Shown here piece after piece: positions 44,425-52,700 of a DNA stretch of 64,000 nt. Where the stretch lies: the NCBI GenBank assembly GCA_900314925.1, contig OMXC01000011.1, positions 62,001-126,000 on the forward strand, given 5' to 3'. Both the position numbers and the translations under genes were made by a program. Position 1 is the stretch's first letter; each line of letters begins with the position of its first letter. Below the pieces are notes generated by a model. The model searched no databases. It was not told where the DNA came from and saw only the letters and a program-made list of their open reading frames with translations. This stretch comes from an uncultured Bacteroidales bacterium (GTDB taxonomy: Bacteria > Bacteroidota > Bacteroidia > Bacteroidales > P3).

Positions 44425-45390
44425 ATGTATTACATCATAGCCACTGTTGCAATCATCGCCATCGAGCTGCTATACTTTGTTATTGCTAAGCATTTCCAGA
44501 TTGTTGACCGGCCCAACGAACGTAGCTCGCATCACCGCGCCGTTCTTCTCGGTGCCGGTATAATCTTCTATCTCTCTGTACTGTTCTACTCGCTCACCCA
44601 TGGTTTGGCATTCTCCAATTTCCTCATCGGCATAACGGCTTTGGCTGCGGTGAGTTTTGTGGACGACATTCGTCCGTTGCCTTCGTGGCTGCGCCTTTTC
44701 ACTCAGCTTGCTGCTGTGCTCCTAACCTTTTGGGCAGACATCTCCGCCATAGCCCCATGGCAATTTGTTGTGCTCATCGTGTTCTTTACGGGTGTCCTCA
44801 ACGTTTACAACTTCATGGATGGCATAAATGGCATGCTTGCCGCCTATTCTCTTGTAGTGGTCGGCACTTTCGGCTATCTTGACCTCTTTGAGAGCAGGTT
44901 CATAGACATTGAGTTCATCGCCACCATCATGGTCGCCATCCTTGTTTTCGGTTTCTTCAACTTCCGCACCAAAGCACGCTGTTTCTCTGGCGATGTTGGC
45001 AGCATCAGTATGGGGCTCATTGTCCTCTTTCTGCTTGTGCGTTACGTAAACTCCTTCCCTGGCTCTGGCCAGAATGTCAGTCGCATCTGTTTTGTTATAG
45101 TCTTCTTGGCAGACGGTTTCCTCACCATTGCCAAGCGTTTCCTTGCAGGTCGTAATATCTTTGCCGCTCACCGTGAGCATGCATACGAGACCATGGTCAA
45201 CGACTTGCAAGTGCCGCACCTCTATGTTTCTGCAGGTTATGCTGCCGCGCAACTTGTCATCAACATCGGCTACATTCTTGTTGCCGACAAGAATTTCTAC
45301 ACCATTGTAGTCGCTTTGCTTCTTGTCTTGGCCTATGGCCTGTTCTTCTTCTTCGGCAACCGTAGTGGCAAAATACACCCCATTCAGTAA
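44425..45390 (+). CDS. WecA/MraY-family undecaprenyl-phosphate sugar-phosphate transferase
   Basis: This 321-residue membrane protein has about ten helices and the GT4-PNPT motifs VDDIRPLPSW, NVYNFMDGINGM, GDVGSISMG and HREHAYE (the His-rich motif in the cytoplasmic loop). Such enzymes start polysaccharide repeat synthesis by moving HexNAc-1-phosphate from UDP-sugar to undecaprenyl phosphate. The frame extends upstream, but ATG 44425 is next to the promoter and gives the normal N-terminal helix. It is divergent from the dehydrogenase operon. Confidence 0.88.
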   Translation: MYYIIATVAIIAIELLYFVIAKHFQIVDRPNERSSHHRAVLLGAGIIFYLSVLFYSLTHGLAFSNFLIGITALAAVSFVDDIRPLPSWLRLFTQLAAVLLTFWADISAIAPWQFVVLIVFFTGVLNVYNFMDGINGMLAAYSLVVVGTFGYLDLFESRFIDIEFIATIMVAILVFGFFNFRTKARCFSGDVGSISMGLIVLFLLVRYVNSFPGSGQNVSRICFVIVFLADGFLTIAKRFLAGRNIFAAHREHAYETMVNDLQVPHLYVSAGYAAAQLVINIGYILVADKNFYTIVVALLLVLAYGLFFFFGNRSGKIHPIQ

Positions 45391-45409
45391 GTGGTTTGTT
45401 GTATGAGTG

Positions 45410-45440
45410 AAAAAAGAAGGCCGTAGGTCTTCTTTTTTTT
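45410..45440 (+). terminator. Terminator after the WecA-like gene
   Basis: AAAAAAGAAG (45410-45419) pairs with CTTCTTTTTT (45429-45438), the T-run continuing to 45440. The A/T-run symmetry makes it potentially bidirectional. Confidence 0.7.
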
Positions 45441-45484
45441 GATATGCTGTGCCGTAGGCGCCGGCAGGCAAGGATTATGGATAA

Positions 45485-45512
45485 CAAAAAAAGAAGACTC
45501 TCAAGGTCTTCT
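45485..45512 (-). terminator. Terminator of the tRNA-Leu operon
   Basis: On the minus strand GAAGAC and GTCTTC (45511-45506 and 45498-45493) form a stem followed by a run of about eight T residues, just after the first tRNA's CCA end. Confidence 0.75.
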
Positions 45513-45518
45513 CTTTTT

Positions 45519-45603
45519 TGGTGCCCGGAACAGGACTTGAACCTGCACATCTTTCGATACACGCACCTGAAACGTGCGCGTCTACCAATTCCGCCATCCG
45601 GGC
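45519..45603 (-). tRNA. tRNA-Leu (anticodon CAG)
   Basis: Read on the minus strand, acceptor GCCCGGA pairs with TCCGGGC, the D-region is GGCGGAATTGGTAGACGCG (typical of tRNA-Leu), the anticodon stem CACGT/GCGTG encloses TTCAGGT with anticodon CAG, a class II variable arm follows, and the T-arm has GGTTCAAGTCC. CCA is encoded (45521-45519). Confidence 0.92.
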
Positions 45604-45630
45604 TCTTTTCGTTTCAGGCTTTTTTGTTTG

Positions 45631-45713
45631 TGCCCAGGACAAGACTTGAACTTGCACCGCCTATGGCGACTACCCCCTCAAAGTAGCGTGTCTACCAATT
45701 CCACCACCTGGGC
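45631..45713 (-). tRNA. tRNA-Leu (anticodon GAG)
   Basis: Acceptor GCCCAGG pairs with CCTGGGC; the D-region is GGTGGAATTGGTAGACACG; the anticodon stem CTACT/GGTAG encloses TTGAGGG with anticodon GAG; a long variable arm and a T-arm with AGTTCAAGTCT follow. CCA is not encoded, unlike its partner 27 bp downstream. Confidence 0.9.
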
Positions 45714-45747
45714 AAAAAAGCAGCTTTCGTTCTCTCAAAAGCGGGTG

Positions 45748-45778
45748 CAAAGGTACGCACTTTTTTCCAACTGGCAAA
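45748..45778 (-). promoter_or_regulatory. Bacteroidota-type promoter of the tRNA-Leu pair
   Basis: On the minus strand TTTG (45778-45775), a 19-bp spacer and TACCTTTG (45755-45748) give a full consensus 35 bp before the first tRNA. Confidence 0.8.
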
Positions 45779-45829
45779 ATATTTTTTCAATAATTCTTGC
45801 AATGCGCTGGTATATAGTGCTATATTTTT

Positions 45830-46546
45830 CTATAATCCCCAGATGGCCCAGCTTAATTCCGCCTGCCTGCGGAGCATCTCGAGGCCGTTTTTGGCCCTTG
45901 CGCCGAGTGTCTCGGCCTCCCTCATCAGCAGGGTCTGCGAGGGGTTGTAGACAAGGTCGTAAACGAGCAGCGGCGAGGTCTTGTCGACGAGTGTGGCGAG
46001 TGGGAGAGGGGTGTTGCCGCTGTCGGGATACATGCCCACCGGCGTGGCGTTGACAATCGTGCTGTATTCTGCCGTAATGTCCTCATATCCAATGACGGGC
46101 TTGACGTCTGCCGTTTGCGGCTTGCGGCTTGCGAACACGTGTTCTACCCCCATCTGGCCCAGCGCGTAAGCCACCGCACGCGCCGCCCCTCCGGTGCCCA
46201 GTATCAGCGCTTTGCCGAGGCTCGGCTCTCCGGCCAGGGTGGCCATGAATGCCGGGGCGTCGGTGTTGTGGCCCACCAACAGCCCGTGCACCACGCTCAC
46301 GCAGTTCACGGCCCCTATCTCCGCGGCCATGTCGTCCACGGCGTCCAGCAGTGGCAGTATCGTTTGCTTGTATGGTATAGTGACGTTGAAGCCGCTGATG
46401 CCCTCGGCCTCAACCCAGCGGCGCAGCCCGTCGAGCGACGCCATCTCGTAGAGACCGTAGCCGGCATCCCTGAAGCCCTGGGCTTCAAAGAGCTCCTGTG
46501 ACAGCGAGTGCCCCAGCCGTTTTCCTATGAGCCCGAATTTCCTCAA
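45830..46546 (-). CDS. aroE: Shikimate dehydrogenase
   Basis: This 238-residue enzyme reduces 3-dehydroshikimate with NADPH in aromatic amino acid synthesis. Visible motifs are GLIGKRLGHSLSQ, the catalytic lysine in NVTIPYKQT, NTDAPAF, the nucleotide-binding loop ILGTGGAARAV and NATPVGMYPD. The length is at the short end of the family, as usual for Bacteroidota. It is the last gene of the flippase-prfA-aroE run, 33 bp after prfA. Confidence 0.93.
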   Translation of the reverse strand: MRKFGLIGKRLGHSLSQELFEAQGFRDAGYGLYEMASLDGLRRWVEAEGISGFNVTIPYKQTILPLLDAVDDMAAEIGAVNCVSVVHGLLVGHNTDAPAFMATLAGEPSLGKALILGTGGAARAVAYALGQMGVEHVFASRKPQTADVKPVIGYEDITAEYSTIVNATPVGMYPDSGNTPLPLATLVDKTSPLLVYDLVYNPSQTLLMREAETLGARAKNGLEMLRRQAELSWAIWGL

Positions 46547-46579
46547 TGGCCGATAGCCTTTTTATCCATTTGCCGCCGG

Positions 46580-47650
46580 TCAGCCCACCGAAGCCTTCAG
46601 CTTCTCGGCGTTCTCGGCCAGCTGCAGCGCCTCGATGCACTCCTCGATATCGCCGTCCATGAACGCCGGCAGGTTGTGCATGCTCCAGCCTATGCGGTGG
46701 TCCGTCACGCGGCTCTGCGGGTAGTTGTATGTGCGCACCTTCTCGCTGCGGTCGCCCGTGGCCACCATGGTCTTGCGCTTGCTGGAGAGCTCCTCCATGT
46801 ACTTGTTGTACTCGCGCTCGTAGAGCCTTGTGCGCAGTATGGCTATGGCCTTCTCCTTGTTCTTGATCTGGCTCTTCTGGTCCTGCATGGAGACCACGAT
46901 GCCCGTGGGAATGTGCGTCAGTCGCACGGCCGAGTAGGTGGTGTTCACACACTGTCCGCCGGGGCCGCTGGCGCAGAAGGTGTCTATGCGCACATCGCTC
47001 ATGTTGAGCTCCACGTCAAACTCCTCGGCCTCCGGCAGCACCACCACGCCCGCCGCGCTGGTGTGTATGCGGCCCTGGGTCTCTGTGGCCGGCACGCGCT
47101 GCACGCGGTGCACACCGCTCTCGTATTTCAGCAGTCCGTAGACGCCCTCGCCGGTGACGGTGAAGGTGATGTCTTTGTACCCGCCCGAGGTGCCTTCGTT
47201 GAAGTCCGTGACCTCCACTTTCCAGTGCTTCTTCTCGCAGTAGCGCGTGTACATGCGGAACAGGTCGCCGGCGAAGATGCAGGCCTCGTCGCCGCCCGTG
47301 CCGCCGCGTATCTCCACCACGGCGTTCTTCGAGTCCGTGGGGTCGGCGGGGATGAGCAGCAGGCGTATGTCGTCTTCCATGGGTCCTTTGCGCTCCTGCG
47401 CGGCCGTCAGCTCCTCTTTGGCCATCTCGCGCAGCTCGGGGTCTTTCTCGCCCTCCAGCAGCTCCTTGCACTCGGCTATGGTGTCGAGGAGCCCCTTGTA
47501 CTCGTGGTACGCCTTCACCACCGGCTGCAGGTCCTTGTAGTCCTTGCTGAGCTTCACATAGCGTTTCATGTCCGCAGTCACCTGCGGGTCGTTCATCTGT
47601 TCTTCAATCTCCTTGTAGCGTGTATAAATCGCTTCCAGTTTGTCTAACAT
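46580..47650 (-). CDS. prfA: Peptide chain release factor 1
   Basis: This 356-residue protein has the GGQ motif at 231-233 (SGPGGQCVNTTYSAVRLTH), whose glutamine is the methylated residue that triggers peptide release, and the RF1-specific stop-codon reading tripeptide PAT at 187-189 (RVPATETQGRIHTS), so it decodes UAA/UAG. It lies 18 bp after the flippase gene and 33 bp before aroE. Confidence 0.96.
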   Translation of the reverse strand: MLDKLEAIYTRYKEIEEQMNDPQVTADMKRYVKLSKDYKDLQPVVKAYHEYKGLLDTIAECKELLEGEKDPELREMAKEELTAAQERKGPMEDDIRLLLIPADPTDSKNAVVEIRGGTGGDEACIFAGDLFRMYTRYCEKKHWKVEVTDFNEGTSGGYKDITFTVTGEGVYGLLKYESGVHRVQRVPATETQGRIHTSAAGVVVLPEAEEFDVELNMSDVRIDTFCASGPGGQCVNTTYSAVRLTHIPTGIVVSMQDQKSQIKNKEKAIAILRTRLYEREYNKYMEELSSKRKTMVATGDRSEKVRTYNYPQSRVTDHRIGWSMHNLPAFMDGDIEECIEALQLAENAEKLKASVG

Positions 47651-47668
47651 TGTTTGTATTGTCTGTCG

Positions 47669-49189
47669 TTATCTATGATTTTTGTGCAAAAAGCGTGCCA
47701 CGATGTCGTTCACCGTGGGCGACACCTTCCATGCCACCATCGCCGCTGCCGCCGCCGAGGCCAGCACGGCGGTCTTCAGCACGGCGTCGGCGAGCATCGG
47801 CGCCATGCCGCCGGTGGCCACGAGGGGCGTGAGCCAGGATCGCCACCCCCAGTCGAGGGCGAAAGCCGCGGTCATCACCGCCAGCGTCTTGAGCTGCGCG
47901 GCGCTGAAGAGGCTCACCCGCAGCCGCCGCCACAGGAAGGCCAGCAGCAGCGCGAAGTATATGGCGTAGCTCAGCAGCGTGGCCATGGCGGCGCCGTTGA
48001 TGCTCATGGGCCCTATCAGTCGGTCGTTGAGCACCAGGGCGCTGGCTGTCAGTACCCCGATGAAGAGCAGCCCGTAGGCGTAGTGGCGCGAGTAGTTGAG
48101 CACGTCGGTGCTTATGCTGAGCGACGAGTTGAGCACCTTGGCCAGCCCGAGGATGAGCACCACGCCGGCGCCCCCGCGGTAGTCCTCGCCGTTGGGTATC
48201 AGCGCGAAGAGCGTGTCGAGGTTGATCCAGATGACGTAGAATATCATGAGGCTCACCATCAGCTGGTGCAGGCTCACCTGCCGTCCCAGGCGGTTCACCT
48301 CCTCCCAGTCGCCCTCCTTCACCGCCGCCGCTATCACGGGCCGCGATATGGCGCCCAGCGAGCGGTAGGGCACCTCGACGACGTTGGCTATGAAGAAGGC
48401 TATGGTGTAGACGCCCGTCAGCGCCAGCCCGGCCTTGGCGCCGAGGAACAGCGACCCCAGCAGGGGCACGTTGCCGGCCAGCACCGTGGCCGTCATGAAG
48501 AGCGTGTAGCGCACCATGTCGCGCGCCAGCCCCGTAGAGCGCAGATGCCGCCAGTCGACACGGAAGATGCCCAGGCGGAAATGCTCTATCCGGAGCAGGT
48601 AGACCAGGTTGAGCAGCATGGCCAGCCCGTAGCTGCCGCAGAAGAGCCACACGAAAGCGTCGAGCGTGATGACGCGGTAGCCGTAGAGCAGATAGGCCGC
48701 CAGGGTGAACACCCTGATGCCCACCTCGCGCACCATCTTGGGCACCGTGATGCGCATCAGCACCGAGGCGCAGGTCTCGAAGACCGTCAGGTAGAGCGAG
48801 AAGAATATCAGCATCGGCAGCAGGCCGAAGTAGTCGGTCAGCAGGGGCGAGTTGACGCTGTATACCTCCACGAGGCGGCCGCGGAAAGCCAGCAGCGCCA
48901 GCCCCACCAGGGCGAAGCCCGCCAGCGGCAGCAGCAGCGCCAGGCCGAAGAAGCCGTGGCGGTGGCGCCCGTCTTTGAACCACGGGAAGAAGCGCACGAT
49001 GGAGGCGTTGGTGCCCAGCTGCGCTATGGCCGAGAAGAGCACGGCGGCATCCACCATCACGCGCGTCAGCCCCACCTCCTCGGTGGTCAGCATGCGGGTG
49101 AGCACGAAGAAGGTGGTGACGAACCCTATCGCCACCCCCAGGTAGTTGGCCATCGCCCCCTTGATGCTCTGTCGCGCTATAACACCCAT
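47669..49189 (-). CDS. Oligosaccharide flippase / MOP-family exporter
   Basis: This 506-residue protein has about fourteen helices and the polysaccharide-synthesis N-terminal pattern SIKGAMANYLGVAIGFVTTFFVLTR split around helix 1, with LGTNASIVRFFPWF following. It belongs to the MOP superfamily of lipid-linked oligosaccharide flippases, a second one apart from that at 28102. The next ATG upstream (49207) would add only six residues; I prefer 49189. It starts the run with prfA and aroE, though their functions are unrelated. Confidence 0.85.
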   Translation of the reverse strand: MGVIARQSIKGAMANYLGVAIGFVTTFFVLTRMLTTEEVGLTRVMVDAAVLFSAIAQLGTNASIVRFFPWFKDGRHRHGFFGLALLLPLAGFALVGLALLAFRGRLVEVYSVNSPLLTDYFGLLPMLIFFSLYLTVFETCASVLMRITVPKMVREVGIRVFTLAAYLLYGYRVITLDAFVWLFCGSYGLAMLLNLVYLLRIEHFRLGIFRVDWRHLRSTGLARDMVRYTLFMTATVLAGNVPLLGSLFLGAKAGLALTGVYTIAFFIANVVEVPYRSLGAISRPVIAAAVKEGDWEEVNRLGRQVSLHQLMVSLMIFYVIWINLDTLFALIPNGEDYRGGAGVVLILGLAKVLNSSLSISTDVLNYSRHYAYGLLFIGVLTASALVLNDRLIGPMSINGAAMATLLSYAIYFALLLAFLWRRLRVSLFSAAQLKTLAVMTAAFALDWGWRSWLTPLVATGGMAPMLADAVLKTAVLASAAAAAMVAWKVSPTVNDIVARFLHKNHR

Positions 49190-49250
49190 AACAGCATTAC
49201 AACGCATCTTGTTGCCTTTTATTGTGCGCGTGCCCTATTTTTCTCCCTTC

Positions 49251-49349
49251 CTGCCGCCTTCCTGCCGCCTTGCAGCCGTCTTGCAGCCGTCTTCTAGCCG
49301 CCTTCCAGCCGTCTTCCAGCCGTCTTCCAGCCGTCTTCCAGCCGTCTCC
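49251..49349. repeat. Tandem array of nine 11-bp words
   Basis: Nine consecutive units, consensus CAGCCGTCTTC, each exactly 11 bp, run without indels. Units 1, 2 and 5 differ at one to three positions. Decayed units ending TTTTC (GCGTCGTTTTC, TGTTGGTTTTC) continue in phase to 49371. It is not a CRISPR array: no spacers and too short a unit. Confidence 0.85.
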
Positions 49350-49430
49350 GCGTCGTTTTCTGTTGGTTTTCAGCCTCTTCTTGCATTTCCCTCTTGCTTT
49401 TCCCCCTCGCCCTCCCCACGGAGCCGGTAC

Positions 49431-49559
49431 GGCATTTCAACGATACTTCAACGATACTTCTTCAGTAGTTCTTCAGTGTAGCACTGAAATACTACTGAAG
49501 AACTACTGAAGAACGGCCGTACCGGGTCCGTAGAGGGTCCGTAGAGGGTCCGTAGGGGA
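49431..49559. repeat. 11-bp-word palindromic element, copy 3 (imperfect)
   Basis: The left side has CAACGATACTT twice, then CTTCAGTAGTT and CTTCAGTG; the right side has CACTGAAATAC and two CTACTGAAGAA-type words. The inner arms (49458-49478, 49482-49502) pair with two mismatches, but the outer left words do not match the right. Downstream GGGTCCGTAGA occurs twice and GGGTCCGTAGG once, all in 11-bp phase (49524-49556). It lies between divergent genes. Confidence 0.8.
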
Positions 49560-49623
49560 GGCGAGGGGAGGGCGGTGCTTTTTGCCTATGTTTGAGTGGA
49601 AAATGAGGGTGAGGAGAAAAAAA

Positions 49624-49655
49624 GTTGTAGTTTTGCAAAATAATGTGTATGTTTG
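49624..49655 (+). promoter_or_regulatory. Candidate promoter of the C10 protease gene
   Basis: GTTG (49624-49627), a 20-bp spacer and TATGTTTG (49648-49655) fit the Bacteroidota consensus with one mismatch in the -33 box. The leader would be about 75 nt. Confidence 0.5.
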
Positions 49656-49736
49656 CATTGTTAAGGGAGTGTGACCGTTGTGTGTATGATGCTGGCATTG
49701 TGTAAGATGTGTATAATATATTAAATTGAAAATGTT

Positions 49737-52700
49737 ATGAAAAGGACGATTATCTTTTTTGTGTTGCTGACGCTCTCGCTGGCGGGCATTGCCCGTCCGG
49801 TGTCGCAGGATGTGGCGCGCCGCGTGGCGCAGACCTGGCTGCAGGCGCAGGGTATGAAGAATCCCGCTGCCTTGCAGGATATTACGGCGCAGACTCCGTT
49901 CACGGAGTTCTACGTCTTCGCCGCCCCCGAGGGTGGTTTCGCCCTCGTCAGCGGCGACGACTGCGTGAAGCCCGTGCTGGCCTACAGCGTCAACAACCGT
50001 TTCGTGGCCGAGGATATGCCGGCGAACATACGCAGCTTCCTCGAGGGTTACGAGCGTGAGATAAGGTGGTGGAAACGCCACTCGTCCAGGGATATACCCA
50101 CTTCGCCCCTGCAGGTGGCTGGTGTGGAAAAGGAGTCTTCGCTTCCCGGGGCCTGGCGCGAGCTGCTCGACGGCGCCGTGCCGCCGCCCGTGGTGTCGAC
50201 AGCGGTGGCCCCGCTGATGACCACCACGTGGAACCAGAGTCCCTACTACAACGCCCTCTGCCCCACCAACGGCGGCGATGCCGAGCGTGCGGTGACGGGC
50301 TGTGTGGCCACGGCCACGGCGCAGGTGATGAAATACCACAACCACCCCGCCACGGGCTACGGCAGCCATACATACAGCTCCTCGCGCACCGTGAACGGCA
50401 CGCAGTATACCTACAACAACCTGACGGCCAACTTCGGGGCCACGACCTACCAGTGGTCGCAGATGCCCAACGCCCTGACTTCGGCCAGCACGACGGCGCA
50501 GGTCAACGCCGTGGCCACACTGATGTACCACATCGGCGTGGCCGACGAGATGGCCTACAGCCCTGTGGCCAGCGGCGCCAACAACGCCTACAGCTCGTCG
50601 ATGAAACCGACGTCGCAGGCTTCGCTGATGCAGTATTTCAAATACCGTCCCGATATGGCCAATGTGGAGCGCGGGTTCTACAGCGACGCCGAATACTGCG
50701 CCCTGCTGCGCAGCGAGCTCGACCAGCAGCGCCCGATCCTCTACTCGGGCAGGGACGAGAGCGGCGGACACAGCTTTGTGCTCGACGGCTATGACAACAA
50801 CGGCTACTTCCACGTAAACTGGGGTTGGGGCGGCAGCAACGACGACTACTACACCATCGGGGCTCTCAACCCCGGCGCCGGCGGCACCGGCGGCAACGCC
50901 ACCTATACCTTCAACCTCGACAACTCGGTGCTCATAGGCATACGCCCCAACACGGCATGGAGCACCACGGGGACCACCACCGTCACGGGCTCGATGCAGA
51001 GCGGCTCCCCCGCAGGTTCGTCGGTGACGGTGTATAACCGCACCAGCGGCGCCTCCGCCTCCAGCTTCGCCTTCGGCGACACGGTGGTGCTGCGGGCTTC
51101 CTTGCCCGAGGGCTACCGCTTCAACGGCTGGACCGACGGTTCCACCAGCAACCCGCGCGAGATATACGCCAACGGCGGCAGCTACAGCTTCTCCGCCAAG
51201 GGTGTGGCCATCGGCGGTGGCGACACTGTGGCCTACTGCAACGGAAGCCTTCTCAGCCTCTCGCCCTATACCGGCGGCGTCAAACTGCCGGCATCGGCTC
51301 TCGACGCCACCAAGCAGATGACGTCGATAATGTTCTATGCTTACACCGCCGGCACGTACAACTTCACCGTCTACACCGGCAGCAGCCACGAGACGACGGC
51401 GGCCACGGCCTCCTATACCGTAAGCGCCGGCGACGAGGATGCCTGGCACACCGTGGAGCTTGCCACCCCCGTGGCGGCCACCTCTGATATCTGGATTCTC
51501 ATCAGCAGCGACGACAGCGGCGTGTATCCGGTGAGCCTCACCAACTACAGCGGTGTGCCGAGCAGCCTGCTCCTCTCGCCTGACGGCACCATATACGAAT
51601 ACGGCGAATACTGGCAGAAGTCGGCCATGGTGAAGGGTGTGTTCAGCAGCGTGGTGGAGGTCAGCGGCGACACCGTCAGCTACTGCGGCAACAACGCCCC
51701 CGTCAGCTCCGTGGGCAACGCCAACGGCGGCACCTTCCAGTGGGGCGTGATGTTCCCCGCCGGCACGCTGAACAACAACTACCTGAAGAGCGTCATGCTC
51801 AATGTGCGCTCTGACCAGACGGGCAACTACACGCTGAGCGTCTACCGCGGCGGCGACACGGTGCCCGGCACCCTGGCGCACACGCAGACGGTGACCTTCA
51901 CCGCCGGCGGATGGCAGGAGGCGCAGCTCGACGCAGCCTTCGCCCTCGGCAACGAGAACATATGGGTTACCTTCACGGCCACCGGCACCTATATGATGAC
52001 GGTGTGCGACTACACGGGCGACCCTAACAGCAACTGGATCAACAACGGCGGCACGTGGGCCCATATCACAGACTTCGGCCTCAACTATTCGTGGCTCATC
52101 AAGGCCGTCCTCTCGGCCACGCCGGCCAGCAGCTACCCGCCGCCCACCATCGCCATCAGCGGCCAGCAGCAGCTGGGCAAGGGCATGGCCTACACCTTCA
52201 CCGCCACGGCCACCGAGGGCGCCAGCGTCAGCTGGTCGCTGCAGGGCGCCACGCCCGCCACGGCCACCGGCGCTACGGCTACGGCCACGTGGAACACCAC
52301 AGGCCTATACCGCATCATAGCCACCGCCACCAACACCTACGGCACGGGCAGCGACACCATGTGGGTCGACGTGGTCGACTACACCGTGGGCGACACGGTG
52401 AGCTACGTCCTCGACCGTCAGCACTATACCAATGTCGGAGCCGGCGGCAACGACTTCGGCTGGGGCATCATGATGCCTTCCGCTTTCCTCACGGGGCGCA
52501 CGCATCTCTACGGCGTGATGGCTGTCGTGGCGGAGCCCGGCACCTATACGCTCAACGTCTACCAGGGCGGCAGCGACGCCCCGCAGACGCAGATAGGCAC
52601 CTATACGCTCAACGTCACCGACGCTGATACCGCCAGCGGCCATTACATGACCTACACCTTCCCCACACCGCTGGCCATCAGCAGCGCCAGCAACCTGTGG

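Noticed and set aside
47654..49297. 547-residue open frame on the plus strand
   Set aside because: Antisense to the second flippase and extending into the 11-bp tandem array; no hydrophobic segments or motifs.
49251..49349. Possible CRISPR array
   Set aside because: The units are 11 bp in direct tandem with no spacers, and no cas gene is present in the window.
49503..52064. 853-residue open frame on the minus strand
   Set aside because: Antisense to the C10 protease and running into the palindromic element; no motif or start context.
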